Assembly: GCF_016807185.1 (NCBI RefSeq)
Contig: NZ_JAEVYN010000001.1
Span: 310,001-374,000, forward strand
Origin: Leptolyngbya sp. Cla-17
GTDB taxonomy: Bacteria > Cyanobacteriota > Cyanobacteriia > Leptolyngbyales > Leptolyngbyaceae
Length of the DNA stretch: 64,000 bases
Direction of reading: 5' to 3'
How positions within the stretch are numbered: position 1 is the first letter of the stretch; each line of letters opens with the position of its first letter. Made by a program: the position numbers and the translations under genes. Shown here one piece after another: positions 34,506 to 42,841 of this stretch. The notes under the pieces are model-generated. The model worked only from the letters and a program-made list of their open reading frames with translations, was not told the origin of the DNA and did not search any database.

Positions 34506-37115
34506 ATGTCCTTTGTTGGTCTTCATATTCACAGTGATTACAGCCTGCTTGACGGTGCCAGTCAGTTGCCGGCTTTAATTGATCGCGCCTTGGAACTGGA
34601 GATGCCCGCGATCGCCCTGACGGATCACGGTGTAATGTATGGCGCGATCGAGCTGCTGAAGGTGTGTAAGGGCAAAAACATCAAGCCGATCATTGGCAAC
34701 GAAATGTATGTGATCAATGGCGACATTACTAAGCAAGAGCGTCGCCCCAAATATCACCAGGTGGTGCTGGCAAAAAACACTCAGGGCTACAAAAATCTGG
34801 TCAAGCTGACGACCATTTCCAACCTGCAAGGCTATCAGGGAAAAGGCATCTTTGCGCGTCCCTGCATCAACAAAGACGTGCTGGAACAATACCGCGAGGG
34901 GTTGATTGTCACCTCAGCGTGTTTGGGTGGAGAAGTGCCCCAAGCGATTTTGCAAAACAAGCCCGAAATTGCACGTCGTGTCGCCCAATGGTACAAAGAT
35001 CTGTTTGGCGAGGATTATTATCTGGAACTTCAGGATCACGGATCACCTGAAGACCGGATCGTGAATGTGGAAGTGGTCAAGATTGCCCGTGAATTAGACA
35101 TCAAGATTCTTTGTACGAACGATTCTCACTACATTTCCTGCAATGACGTGGAGGCGCACGATGCGCTGCTGTGCATCCAAACGGGCAAGCTGATCTCGGA
35201 AGATAAGCGCTTGCGTTATAGCGGCACCGAATATCTAAAATCGGCGGATGAGATGCGACAGCTGTTTCGCGATCATTTAACCGAGGATGTGATTGAAGAG
35301 GCGATCGCGACGACGCTGGAAGTTGCAAACAAGGTGGAACCCTACGAAATTATGGGAATCCCGCGCATTCCCAACTATTCCATTCCAGATGGCTACACCC
35401 ATGATGAATACTTGGTGGAAATTTCCTGGGCAGGCTTACTGTGGCGGCGTGAATGTACCTCTCGTGATCAAATTACGGATGAGTATCGCGATCGCCTGGT
35501 CTACGAACTCCAGATCATGCAGCAAATGGGGTTTGCCACCTACTTCCTCGTGGTTTGGGATTACATTAAATATGCCCGTGACAACGCCATTCCCGTAGGA
35601 CCGGGGCGTGGTTCGGCGGCGGGTTCCCTGGTTGCCTACGCTCTGGGCATCACCAATATTGATCCGGTGCATCACGGCTTGCTGTTCGAGCGCTTCCTCA
35701 ACCCCGAACGCAAATCCATGCCGGATATTGACACAGACTTTTGCATCGATCGCCGGGAAGAAGTGATCGAATATGTCACTGAAAAATATGGCAGCGATCG
35801 CGTTGCTCAAATCATCACTTACAACCGCATGACCTCCAAAGCGGTGCTAAAAGACGTAGCGCGGGTGCTGAACATTCCCTATGGCGAGAGCGATCGCATG
35901 ACCAAAATGATTCCGGTGGTGCGCGGCAAACCCGTCAAGCTGAAGGTGATGATTTCTGACGAAACGCCCGCCCCGGAATTTAAGGAAAAATATCACAAAA
36001 ACCTGACCGTTCCCGGCACCGATCCTGCCATTAGCTTTCGCCGCTGGATCGACATGGCGATTCGGATTGAGGGCACCAACAAAAGCGTTGGCATTCATGC
36101 GGCTGGAGTTGTGATCTCCTCTGACCCGCTGGATGAAATTGTGCCGCTTCAGCGCAATGCCGATGGAGCCGTGTTCACTCAGTATTATATGGAAGATATC
36201 GAAGCCCTGGGTCTACTAAAAATGGACTTTTTGGGGCTACGAAATCTGACGATGATTCAAAAGGCGATCGAACTAATCGCGCAAACGGGCAAACCCGCGA
36301 TCGATCTGGATCATTTGCCGCTCGACGACATCAAAACCTACAAGCTGCTTGCCAAGGGCGATTTGGAAGGCATTTTTCAATTGGAATCATCGGGGATGCG
36401 TCAGATTGTGCGCGACCTGAAGCCCTCCAGCCTGGAAGACATTTCCTCAGTGCTGGCGCTCTATCGTCCCGGTCCTTTAGATGCTGGTTTGATTCCCAAG
36501 TTCATCAACCGCAAACACGGGCGCGAAAAAATCGACTATCCCCATCAAATTCTGGAGCCAATCCTCAACGAAACCTACGGCATCATGGTCTACCAGGAGC
36601 AGATCATGAAAATCGCGCAAGATATGGGCGGCTACTCCTTGGGACAAGCCGATTTGCTGCGGCGGGCGATGGGCAAAAAGAAAAAATCCGAGATGGAAAA
36701 GCATCAGGAACTCTTTGTGCAAGGTGCCGAAAAAAAAGATGTGAAAGCCAAGGTTGCCACCGATCTGTGGGAAACAATGGTGCAGTTCGCGGAATACTGC
36801 CTCAGCGCCGATACGCCAATTCTGACGGTGGAGTATGGTGCAGTGACGATTGGTGAAATCGTTCAAAAGCAATTAGCCTGCACGGTTTACAGCGTCGATG
36901 AGAACGGGTTTGTTTACACGCAGGCGATCGCTCAATGGCACGATCGCGGCATTCAAGCCCTAGTGGAGTATCAGCTTGACGACGGCACGACGCTGCGGGC
37001 AACGCCTGACCACCAATTCATGACCACCGATGGCACCATGCAGCCGATTGGTACCATATTTGAAAGAGGCTTGGATTTGCTCAAGGTCAACGCCAAAATT
37101 CCCGTTCCCGTCTAA
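34506..37115 (+). CDS. dnaE: DNA polymerase III alpha subunit, N-terminal half with split N-intein
   Basis: The 869 residues begin with the PHP domain (LHIHSDYSLLDGA) and contain the catalytic palm motif PDIDTDFC (about residues 406-413). At residue 765 (nucleotide 36798) the extein ending QFAEY is followed by CLSADTPILTVEYG, the start of a DnaE split intein. The N-intein is 105 residues and has the TxxH block as ATPDH and the stretch VAQWHDRG-like AQWHDRGIQ. The C-intein and the rest of DnaE are not in this window and should be elsewhere, to be joined by protein trans-splicing. Confidence 0.97.
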   Translation: MSFVGLHIHSDYSLLDGASQLPALIDRALELEMPAIALTDHGVMYGAIELLKVCKGKNIKPIIGNEMYVINGDITKQERRPKYHQVVLAKNTQGYKNLVKLTTISNLQGYQGKGIFARPCINKDVLEQYREGLIVTSACLGGEVPQAILQNKPEIARRVAQWYKDLFGEDYYLELQDHGSPEDRIVNVEVVKIARELDIKILCTNDSHYISCNDVEAHDALLCIQTGKLISEDKRLRYSGTEYLKSADEMRQLFRDHLTEDVIEEAIATTLEVANKVEPYEIMGIPRIPNYSIPDGYTHDEYLVEISWAGLLWRRECTSRDQITDEYRDRLVYELQIMQQMGFATYFLVVWDYIKYARDNAIPVGPGRGSAAGSLVAYALGITNIDPVHHGLLFERFLNPERKSMPDIDTDFCIDRREEVIEYVTEKYGSDRVAQIITYNRMTSKAVLKDVARVLNIPYGESDRMTKMIPVVRGKPVKLKVMISDETPAPEFKEKYHKNLTVPGTDPAISFRRWIDMAIRIEGTNKSVGIHAAGVVISSDPLDEIVPLQRNADGAVFTQYYMEDIEALGLLKMDFLGLRNLTMIQKAIELIAQTGKPAIDLDHLPLDDIKTYKLLAKGDLEGIFQLESSGMRQIVRDLKPSSLEDISSVLALYRPGPLDAGLIPKFINRKHGREKIDYPHQILEPILNETYGIMVYQEQIMKIAQDMGGYSLGQADLLRRAMGKKKKSEMEKHQELFVQGAEKKDVKAKVATDLWETMVQFAEYCLSADTPILTVEYGAVTIGEIVQKQLACTVYSVDENGFVYTQAIAQWHDRGIQALVEYQLDDGTTLRATPDHQFMTTDGTMQPIGTIFERGLDLLKVNAKIPVPV

Positions 37116-37127
37116 ATGGAGACTGTT

Positions 37128-37799
37128 ATGGTCAGCACTGCACCAGAAGATATGCAGCAAAACGCGATTCGTGAAACGATCCCTACGGGAATCGCCCTCC
37201 AAGGGGAACAGCGCGTTGTGATTCATGGCGTGACATGGGAAGGGTATTTGCAAATTTTGGATGCGCTGCCCCAATCTCGCAGCACCCGCCTGATTTATGA
37301 CGAAGGAACCCTCGAATTCACCATGCCAACTGAAGACCACGATTTTTCAGGACGAATGATCGGTCGCTTTATCTATATTCTGGTGCGAGAACTGGGCAAG
37401 AGAATCAAAACGATGGGGTCAACCACGCTCAATTTTCCAGGATTGGAAAAAGGGGCTGAACCCGATGAAGCCTTTTACATTCAAAATCAGCCAGTCGTGT
37501 CGGGCAGAAATGTTGATCTAGAATCCGATCCAGCCCCTGATCTGATTGTGGAAGTCGATATTACTAACACTGATATTGATAAAAATCGGCTCTATGCCAG
37601 CATGAATGTGCCTGAATTTTGGCGGTTTGATGGTCGCATCCTCCGCATTTATCAATTGCAAAATCAGGAGTATGTAGAAGTAGAAACTAGCCCAACGTTT
37701 CCTACCGTTCCTAAAGAGTGGCTCTACGATTTTTTGGAACACTGTCGCCAAGATGAGCTGGCGGCTGAAGATAATTTGCGCGATCGCCTGCGTCAATAA
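37128..37799 (+). CDS. Uma2 family endonuclease directly after dnaE-n
   Basis: About 223 residues from the ATG opening MVSTAPED, which has GGAG six bases upstream; a first ATG four codons earlier touches the dnaE stop. The nuclease site lies in GAEPDEAFYIQN, APDLIVEVDITN and the Lys in DIDKNRLYASMNVPEFWRFD. It belongs to the longer Uma2 type. Its close position to dnaE-n makes cotranscription likely, although a functional link is not shown. Confidence 0.87.
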   Translation: MVSTAPEDMQQNAIRETIPTGIALQGEQRVVIHGVTWEGYLQILDALPQSRSTRLIYDEGTLEFTMPTEDHDFSGRMIGRFIYILVRELGKRIKTMGSTTLNFPGLEKGAEPDEAFYIQNQPVVSGRNVDLESDPAPDLIVEVDITNTDIDKNRLYASMNVPEFWRFDGRILRIYQLQNQEYVEVETSPTFPTVPKEWLYDFLEHCRQDELAAEDNLRDRLRQ

Positions 37800-38116
37800 G
37801 CAACATAATTTGCTTCTGATCAAAGCTAGTAAATACTTTTTCTAATAAGCTGAAATCCGAGTCAGCCAAAGTGAGTATTCGATGCAAAGTCTACCTTTAG
37901 ATAGAGGCTGAAAGTCCTTTCTATCAATCATCCGGCTGTTGACCCCACTCATATTGAATCCCGGTAGGGGAAACAATTTATACTTAAAAAGTTCCCAGAA
38001 ATTGAAACTTTTGTCGCTTCCTTGATAAATCGATTGCTTTAACGAATAGTGACAATTTCAGGAACACTTCTAGCTCATTCGCATCTTAGTGATCAGTTGC
38101 GTTAAAAGTATTCACC
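37800..38116. other. Intergenic region upstream of the SLH protein gene
   Basis: No gene is visible in these 317 bases. There is an AT-rich stretch before the SLH gene (AATAGTGACAATTTCAGG and AGTTGCGTTAAAAGTATTCACC). It probably holds that gene's promoter, but I cannot place a convincing -35/-10 pair. Confidence 0.4.
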
Positions 38117-39490
38117 ATGTCTAACCCTATGAAACTCAAATCTTCACCTGCTTTATTAGTTGCCTTTTCAATGGTGACCAGCTCCTTGGCACCCTTTGTT
38201 GCGATCGCTCCCAGCGTGGCACAATCTAGCTTTTCAGATGTCCAGGGAAGTTGGGCACAAGCCTGCATTGTGGAACTCACTCAAAGAAATATTATCAGTG
38301 GCTATCCTGACGGCACCTTTCGCCCCAACAATCCCGTCACCCGCGCTGAGTATGCTTCCCTAGTTGGCAAAGCGTTTCCCAATGCGCCTCGCAATCGCGG
38401 TGCCGCTCAGTTTGTAGATGTGCCTTCTAATTATTGGGCTTACAACGCGATTACCAATGCGTCTCAAACAGGTTTTCTCTCTGGCTATCCTGGCAACGTG
38501 TTTAATCCCACCCAAAGCATTCCTCGCGCTCAAGTTTTGGTTTCGCTCGCAAGTGGGCTAAATTTTGCTCCGTCTCAACCGGTTGCTAACACGCTGGGTC
38601 TTTATGCTGATGCGTCTGCTATTCCGGGCTATGCCCAAACAGGAATTGCGGCGGCAACTGAGAAGCGGTTGGTGGTCAACTATCCTGATGTAAATTTCCT
38701 GAATCCTAATCAGCTTGCCAGTCGAGCAGAGGTATCTACATTTTTGTGTCAGTCTTTAGCAGGTGCGGGACAATTTGCTTCCGTAGTTCCCAGTCAGTAT
38801 GTGGTAGGGGCGGCGGTAGCAACGCAGCGATCGCAAATTGTAGCTGGAACGCTGATTCCGGTAAGCTATACGGCGGCTCCGCAAATTGTGGTGGCACCGA
38901 ATGAAACAGTCGATTTGACAGTAACCGTTGCCTCGGATGTGCGGAACTCGGCAGGCGCGATCGCGATTCCCCAAGGCAGCCAAGTGATTGGACAACTGGT
39001 GCCAGTGAATGGCGGCTCACAGTTTGTGGCTCGCACCGTGGTCATTGGCGGTCAGCAATATTCGATCAATGCGTCTTCTGGTATCGTGCTAACCAAGAAA
39101 AGCCTGCGGGATACCAGCTTGATCAAAACCTTGGGCGGAGCAGCGCTGGGTGCAGGTGCATCGGCGATTATTGGTGGAGTGACCGGCGATCGCCTGCAAG
39201 GGTCTGGAAACCTAATTTTGGCAAGCAGCATCGGTGCAGCCGTGGGTGCCAATCAGGGTCGTAACTTAGGTTCGGCAATCCGAGATGCAGCGATTGGGGC
39301 GGCTATCGGTGCAGGCGCGGCTGGCGTTATCGGCGATCGCATCATCACACCCAAAAAGGTGTTTACTGGAGCAGCAGCCGGAGCAGCCATCGGTGGCAGC
39401 ATTGATCGCGGCACCGTTGGCGAGGTGATTGTGATCAATCCCATGTCAGATTTGAACCTGACGCTCAACACCGCTACAACACTTCCATAA
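38117..39490 (+). CDS. SLH-domain protein with glycine-zipper tail
   Basis: The 457-residue protein has a signal peptide (ALLVAFSMVTSSLAPFVAIA with cleavage near SVAQS), then three SLH repeats: FSDVQGSWAQACIVELTQRN, FVDVPSNYWAYNAITNASQT and YADASAIPGYAQTGIAAATE. The region after residue ~230 is a beta-rich domain, then a Gly/Ala-rich stretch (GAALGAGASAIIGG ... GAAIGAGAAGVIGDR) like the glycine-zipper of outer-membrane lipoproteins. It probably binds the cell wall via SLH and inserts in or spans the outer envelope. Confidence 0.83.
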   Translation: MSNPMKLKSSPALLVAFSMVTSSLAPFVAIAPSVAQSSFSDVQGSWAQACIVELTQRNIISGYPDGTFRPNNPVTRAEYASLVGKAFPNAPRNRGAAQFVDVPSNYWAYNAITNASQTGFLSGYPGNVFNPTQSIPRAQVLVSLASGLNFAPSQPVANTLGLYADASAIPGYAQTGIAAATEKRLVVNYPDVNFLNPNQLASRAEVSTFLCQSLAGAGQFASVVPSQYVVGAAVATQRSQIVAGTLIPVSYTAAPQIVVAPNETVDLTVTVASDVRNSAGAIAIPQGSQVIGQLVPVNGGSQFVARTVVIGGQQYSINASSGIVLTKKSLRDTSLIKTLGGAALGAGASAIIGGVTGDRLQGSGNLILASSIGAAVGANQGRNLGSAIRDAAIGAAIGAGAAGVIGDRIITPKKVFTGAAAGAAIGGSIDRGTVGEVIVINPMSDLNLTLNTATTLP

Positions 39491-39539
39491 TCAGGGAATG
39501 TAACCTGCGATCGTGATTTACCAATCGCATAAACCTAAG

Positions 39540-39578
39540 TTTTTTGGAGGGGTACAACGTGTTGTATCCCTCCAAAAA
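39540..39578. repeat. Long hairpin downstream of the SLH gene
   Basis: TTTTTTGGAGGG and CCCTCCAAAAAA, with TACAAC/GTTGTA inside, pair to a stem of about 18 bp. The A run follows the hairpin instead of a T run on either strand, so it is not a textbook terminator. It may be a small dispersed inverted repeat that also ends the SLH transcript. Confidence 0.6.
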
Positions 39579-39607
39579 AGCGATGGTATCCGTCCAGATA
39601 GATAGTC

Positions 39608-39790
39608 CTATTGTTTGGGTGAAAGGTCGTAAATCTCGCTGCGATGCCCCACTCGGTCAATTGTGACGGTTTTTTCCGTAGGGCTAATTCATAAATGATT
39701 TGATATCGCCAACTCTCAATTTGAAAAAGCTGGATAAACTATTCGACAGCGGTTGGGGCGTAATTTGCTCAAGGTTCTCAGCCACGATCA
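39608..39790 (-). pseudogene. Frameshifted RelE/ParE-type toxin gene
   Basis: Three successive frames on the minus strand give ENLEQITPQPLSNSLSSFFK then LRVGD, next YQIIYEL, and last KTVTIDRVGHRSEIYDLSPKQ with a stop. Together they spell the familiar RelE/ParE fold (LFKLRVGDYRIIYE ... VxIDRVGHRxEIYD). At least two frameshifts have destroyed it. Both an N-terminal piece and an antitoxin gene are missing. Confidence 0.75.
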
Positions 39791-39956
39791 CTGCGCCGTT
39801 TGCCCCGCTTGAATTATAGCAACGGACGGAAGACTTAGGACAAGGGTCAATTCACAAAGCTCACGGGTGTTGATGTTCATCACCAATCTGTCCTAACACA
39901 CCCGGCGACAGCTATACTTGCCCCAGGAAGCCCAGGAAATTCTAAGTAATACCAAT

Positions 39957-40526
39957 TTAAACAGTATTCAAGGCAGATAGGGCATCCAGGATAAAGGAAT
40001 AACCTGTGAGAGAAGCAATTACTTGTGGTGTTAACTCAGCCAGGAGTTGATCGATTTTGACTTGTAGTTGGTCGAGCGTTTTGAACGCAGCCCACTTCAA
40101 ACTTGCCTTGAGATGTTCCCACAACCTCTCAATAGGATTTAGCTCAGGGCAGTAAGGCGGTTGGAATAACAAGATGATGTTCTCTGGCACCACCAACGCT
40201 TTACCCTTGTGAAACCGCCCGTTATCCACTTGCAAGACGTTCAGACTATCCGGATAAGCGTTGGAAAATTCATTCAAGAATCGTTGATAACACTCGGTAT
40301 CAACATGAGAAAATTGCAGAAAAAAGGACTCTCCCGTGGCAGGTTCAACCGCCCCGTAGAGCCAGAACGCTTTGAACAACCACTGCCACTGCCCAATCGG
40401 TTTGATGCCACACGCCGTGATCAATCGTCCCATCAGAGTATGCAGTCCAAAACGACTCTCATCCTGAGCAAAATAGCGAATGGGACGTTCATCCTGCCCC
40501 CGGTGGCGAGCATACTGACTCAGCAA
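39957..40526 (-). CDS. IS630 transposase, catalytic ORF (copy 2)
   Basis: The 189 residues contain the DDE site: Asp in RYFAQDESRFGLH, Asp in NVLQVDNGRFHKGKA and Glu in PPYCPELNPIERLWEHLK. It is complete at the C-terminus. It depends on the upstream ORF for DNA binding, so expression as one protein requires a -1 frameshift. Confidence 0.85.
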   Translation of the reverse strand: MLSQYARHRGQDERPIRYFAQDESRFGLHTLMGRLITACGIKPIGQWQWLFKAFWLYGAVEPATGESFFLQFSHVDTECYQRFLNEFSNAYPDSLNVLQVDNGRFHKGKALVVPENIILLFQPPYCPELNPIERLWEHLKASLKWAAFKTLDQLQVKIDQLLAELTPQVIASLTGYSFILDALSALNTV

Positions 40527-41044
40527 GCTGAGGTCGCCCTTGAGGTTTGCTTAAAAGCAGATCGCTGTTCACTATCCTGCTGGCAATTTTGAGGACGAGC
40601 AACCTTTAGCTTGGCTTTGAGCCGATAGCGGGTCATTTGGTAGACCGCGTGATACTCCGCTTCTACTCCCAAGGTTTCTGCCAACCACTGTTGTACTGCT
40701 CCATAACTTTGAAAGCCGTGTCTCTGTCGTAACCGCTTTGCCAAAGCATCCTCTGCCCATTGGGGTATCACTCGCACTCCCCCCGGCGATTTCTTGATTT
40801 CTAGCATCGCCCCCACTCCTCCAGTGCGATACATCAATAGCCAGCTTTGCACCGTGTTTCGATGTTTCCCGACCGCTTTGGCAATCGCACTAATGCTCGG
40901 CGCATTCTCTTGTTTCAACCAGTAGAGCACTTGCAATCGTTCTTTAGCGCTTGGCGTTTCGGCTTGCCGCAACTGTTGAGCTAAGTCATCCAAACTTTCT
41001 TTCACGTCTATTGACATTACACCTGCCATGACTAGACTCTCCAA
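40520..41044 (-). CDS. IS630 transposase, N-terminal ORF (copy 2)
   Basis: The 174 residues hold the helix-turn-helix and winged-helix DNA-binding region (SISAIAKAVGKHRNTVQSWL, then GFQSYGAVQQWLAETLGV). The ORF overlaps the catalytic ORF by 7 bases in another frame; a -1 shift near AAGCAAACC would join them as KANLKGDLSLLSQY. No strong slippery heptamer is visible, so this may be an ordinary frameshift mutation. Confidence 0.85.
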   Translation of the reverse strand: MESLVMAGVMSIDVKESLDDLAQQLRQAETPSAKERLQVLYWLKQENAPSISAIAKAVGKHRNTVQSWLLMYRTGGVGAMLEIKKSPGGVRVIPQWAEDALAKRLRQRHGFQSYGAVQQWLAETLGVEAEYHAVYQMTRYRLKAKLKVARPQNCQQDSEQRSAFKQTSRATSAC

Positions 41045-41096
41045 ACAACTCCGCTCAGTCTAGTCCATTTGCCGCTTACTCAATTTAAATTGGTAT

Positions 41097-41174
41097 CACT
41101 TTGCCTTTTTTGCTGGAGTCGGGCGCAAAACGTCAATGGGCATGGGGCATGTCGTTTTAGAGCAGCGGGAATAA
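41097..41174 (+). pseudogene. cas6: C-terminal remnant of cas6
   Basis: Reading from 41097 gives HFAFFAGVGRKTSMGMG and ends VVLEQRE, stop. This is the glycine-rich loop near the C-terminus of Cas6 (consensus FAFYAGVGRKTTMGMGxVR), the CRISPR RNA-processing endonuclease. Everything upstream is cut off by the IS630 element. The stop is 12 bases before the cas4 ATG, as expected within one cas operon. Confidence 0.8.
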
Positions 41175-41186
41175 GGAATTTCAGCA

Positions 41187-41535
41187 ATGAACGATTATTT
41201 ACCCCTGTCATATCTGAATGCCAGGGAATATTGCCCACGTCGCTTTTACCTGGAATATATGTTGGGTGAAATGGCGGACAACGAACACATTCTTCTGCAT
41301 CGTAAATCGAAGAAGAAGGCACGATCCAAGAAGATGATACCTGAGTTCATTGCCATCAGTGGGTGTGGCGCGATTACCTCCTGGTTTCCGGCATCATTGA
41401 TGCAGTTGAAGAGCGCGAAGGACATTAATCCCCGTTGAGTACAAGAAGGGTCAGATAGGCAGGCATCTCAGTGACCACTTTCAACTTTATGCCGCGGGTC
41501 TTTGTCTGGAGGAATGCACTGGCAGGGCGATCGCA
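41187..41535 (+). pseudogene. cas4: Degraded cas4 gene
   Basis: It opens MNDYLPLSYLNAREYCPRRFYLEY, the typical Cas4 start with the first cluster Cys. Then EEEGTIQEDDT, an in-frame stop and a frameshift occur. In the next frame VSGIIDAVEEREG and then (after another shift) TLIPVEYKKGQIGRHLSDHF give the RecB-like nuclease motif (D...ExK). Cas4 trims prespacers and selects PAM during adaptation. At least two frame lesions make it non-functional, and the C-terminal cysteines are gone. Confidence 0.82.
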
Positions 41536-41604
41536 TTTCAGGCTCAATTACTTAGTCGTCACCTTCAGGAAGGTATTCCTTACAAACCATTCATCTTGCG
41601 ATGA
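41536..41604 (+). pseudogene. cas1: C-terminal scrap of cas1
   Basis: In frame with the end of the cas4 remnant the sequence reads FQAQLLSRHLQEGIPYKPF then ILR and TGA. This looks like a Cas1 C-terminus (…LxRxLxGExxYxPFxLR). Its stop overlaps the ATG of cas2 by ATGA, as in intact cas1-cas2 pairs. A large internal deletion must have fused the middle of cas4 to the end of cas1. Confidence 0.65.
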
Positions 41605-41772
41605 GCAAGCAGTTCTACCTGCTCACCTATGACCTGGCTGATACAAAAGCGGCGAGCAAACGTCGTACCAGGTAGATAAGATGCTTCTTTCTGGCTATGG
41701 TAAATGGACGCATTACAGTAGACCTCTTGCGTGAATATAGGTAAGTGGCTACAAATAGGTCAAGGAGGAATT

Positions 41773-42602
41773 ATGACCTACAAACAACTTAGCCAACTCA
41801 AGCCTGGGGCCTTTGAACGCCGATGTGGAATTCACCCACAAACCTTTGCGCAGATGATAGACGTGCTGCGTCCTGACCTTGACCGAACAGGTAAACGGGG
41901 TGGACAGTGCAAATTAAGCGTGGAAGACCAATTGCTAGTCGTACTCGAGTACTGGCGAGAATACCGGACCCAGTTTCACATTGCCACCACTTGGGAATTG
42001 AGTGAGTCGGCAGTGTGCCGCTTGATTCAGAAGGTTGAAAGTCGATTGATGAAGTCAGGTAAGTTCCGGTTACCGGGCAAAAAGCAACTCTACCAGAAGG
42101 CCAGTACCTGGTGTGTGTGGGCAGTCGATGTAACTGAAAGCCCGATTGAGCGTCCCCCAAAAAACAGCGATGCTACTACAGCGGCAAGAAAAAGCGGCAT
42201 ACGCTAAAAGCTCAAGTTCTGGTCGATCAAGCCACTGGACAGATTATCTGTACGGCGTTTGGCAAAGGGCGAGTCCATGACTTTCGACTGTTCAAGTTAC
42301 ATCGTCTGCCGATGCTACCAGAGCAGTTGTGTTTGGCGGATAAGGGCTATCAAGGTATGGCAAAGCTCCATCCCTCTAGTTGCACTTCAACCAAGAAGCC
42401 GCGTCAAGGCAAACTGAGCAAAGCGGAGCGGCAGCACAACCGAAATCTAGCGAGATTACGGGTGGTCGCTGAGCATGTGAATCGTAAGCTCAAGATTTTT
42501 CGGATTCTGGCTGAACGGTATCGAAATCGACGCAAGCGTTTCGGGTTGCGCTTCAATCTCATTGCAGCGATCATCAACTGTGAGCTTGCGCTCTCTTCTT
42601 GA
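41773..42602 (+). CDS. IS5-type transposase made by programmed -1 frameshift
   Basis: The ATG at 41773 has AAGGAGG seven bases upstream. The first frame runs to 42207 with a helix-turn-helix domain (GIHPQTFAQMIDVLRPDL, ATTWELSESAVCRLIQKVE) and the first catalytic Asp in WAVDVTESPIERP. At 42159-42165 the sequence A AAA AAC sits in the correct phase for a -1 slip, after which the second frame continues QRCYYSGKKKRHTLKAQVLV, then CLADKGYQGMA (Asp) and RLRVVAEHVNRKLKIF (Glu). This is the usual expression mode of such elements. Confidence 0.85.
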
Positions 42603-42614
42603 TTCACGCAAGAG

Positions 42615-42841
42615 ACATCATGAGCGATTGCTCACACCCTGGGATGAAAGTGGTAACGTCAGATGAACTGGTTTAGAGGTCGAATTGGAACTAGTGCCAA
42701 TCAGCCTGAGCAGGAGACTGACCGTACCCGCCCTTGGGACACCCATTTGTGCATTTCGCCGACTGCGAGACAGCACGCAAAGCAGGATCAATTAACGACA
42801 TGGCGGGTGAACCAGCTTAACCCTAATCAAGGAGAAGCCTG
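42615..42841 (+). ncRNA. Candidate bridge RNA region of the IS110 element
   Basis: IS110-group elements encode a structured bridge RNA in the non-coding left leader (established for IS621). Two matches are visible here. AGAGGTC near 42676-42682 equals the target across the core (IS5 end: CAAGAGGTCT). CAAAGCAG near 42778-42785 equals the element's right end plus core (TCAAAGC-AG). A small stem TTGG/CCAA encloses AACTAGTG, part of which can pair with the right target flank CTAGT. The short matches could arise by chance, so this is a proposal only. Confidence 0.45.

Larger units (their letters stand above)
39952..41093 (-). mobile_element. IS630-family insertion sequence (copy 2)
   Basis: The element is about 1142 bp. 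Its inverted ends are CCAATTTAAA at 39952 and TTTAAATTGG at 41093, each bounded by TA (39950-39951 and 41094-41095). It carries two transposase ORFs in different frames. It is unrelated to copy 1 at the protein level beyond the family fold. The right end abuts the last 26 codons of a cas6 gene. Confidence 0.88.

Noticed and set aside
39540..39578. Intrinsic terminator after the SLH gene
   Set aside because: The hairpin is strong but is followed by A's, not T's, on both strands; listed as a hairpin repeat instead.
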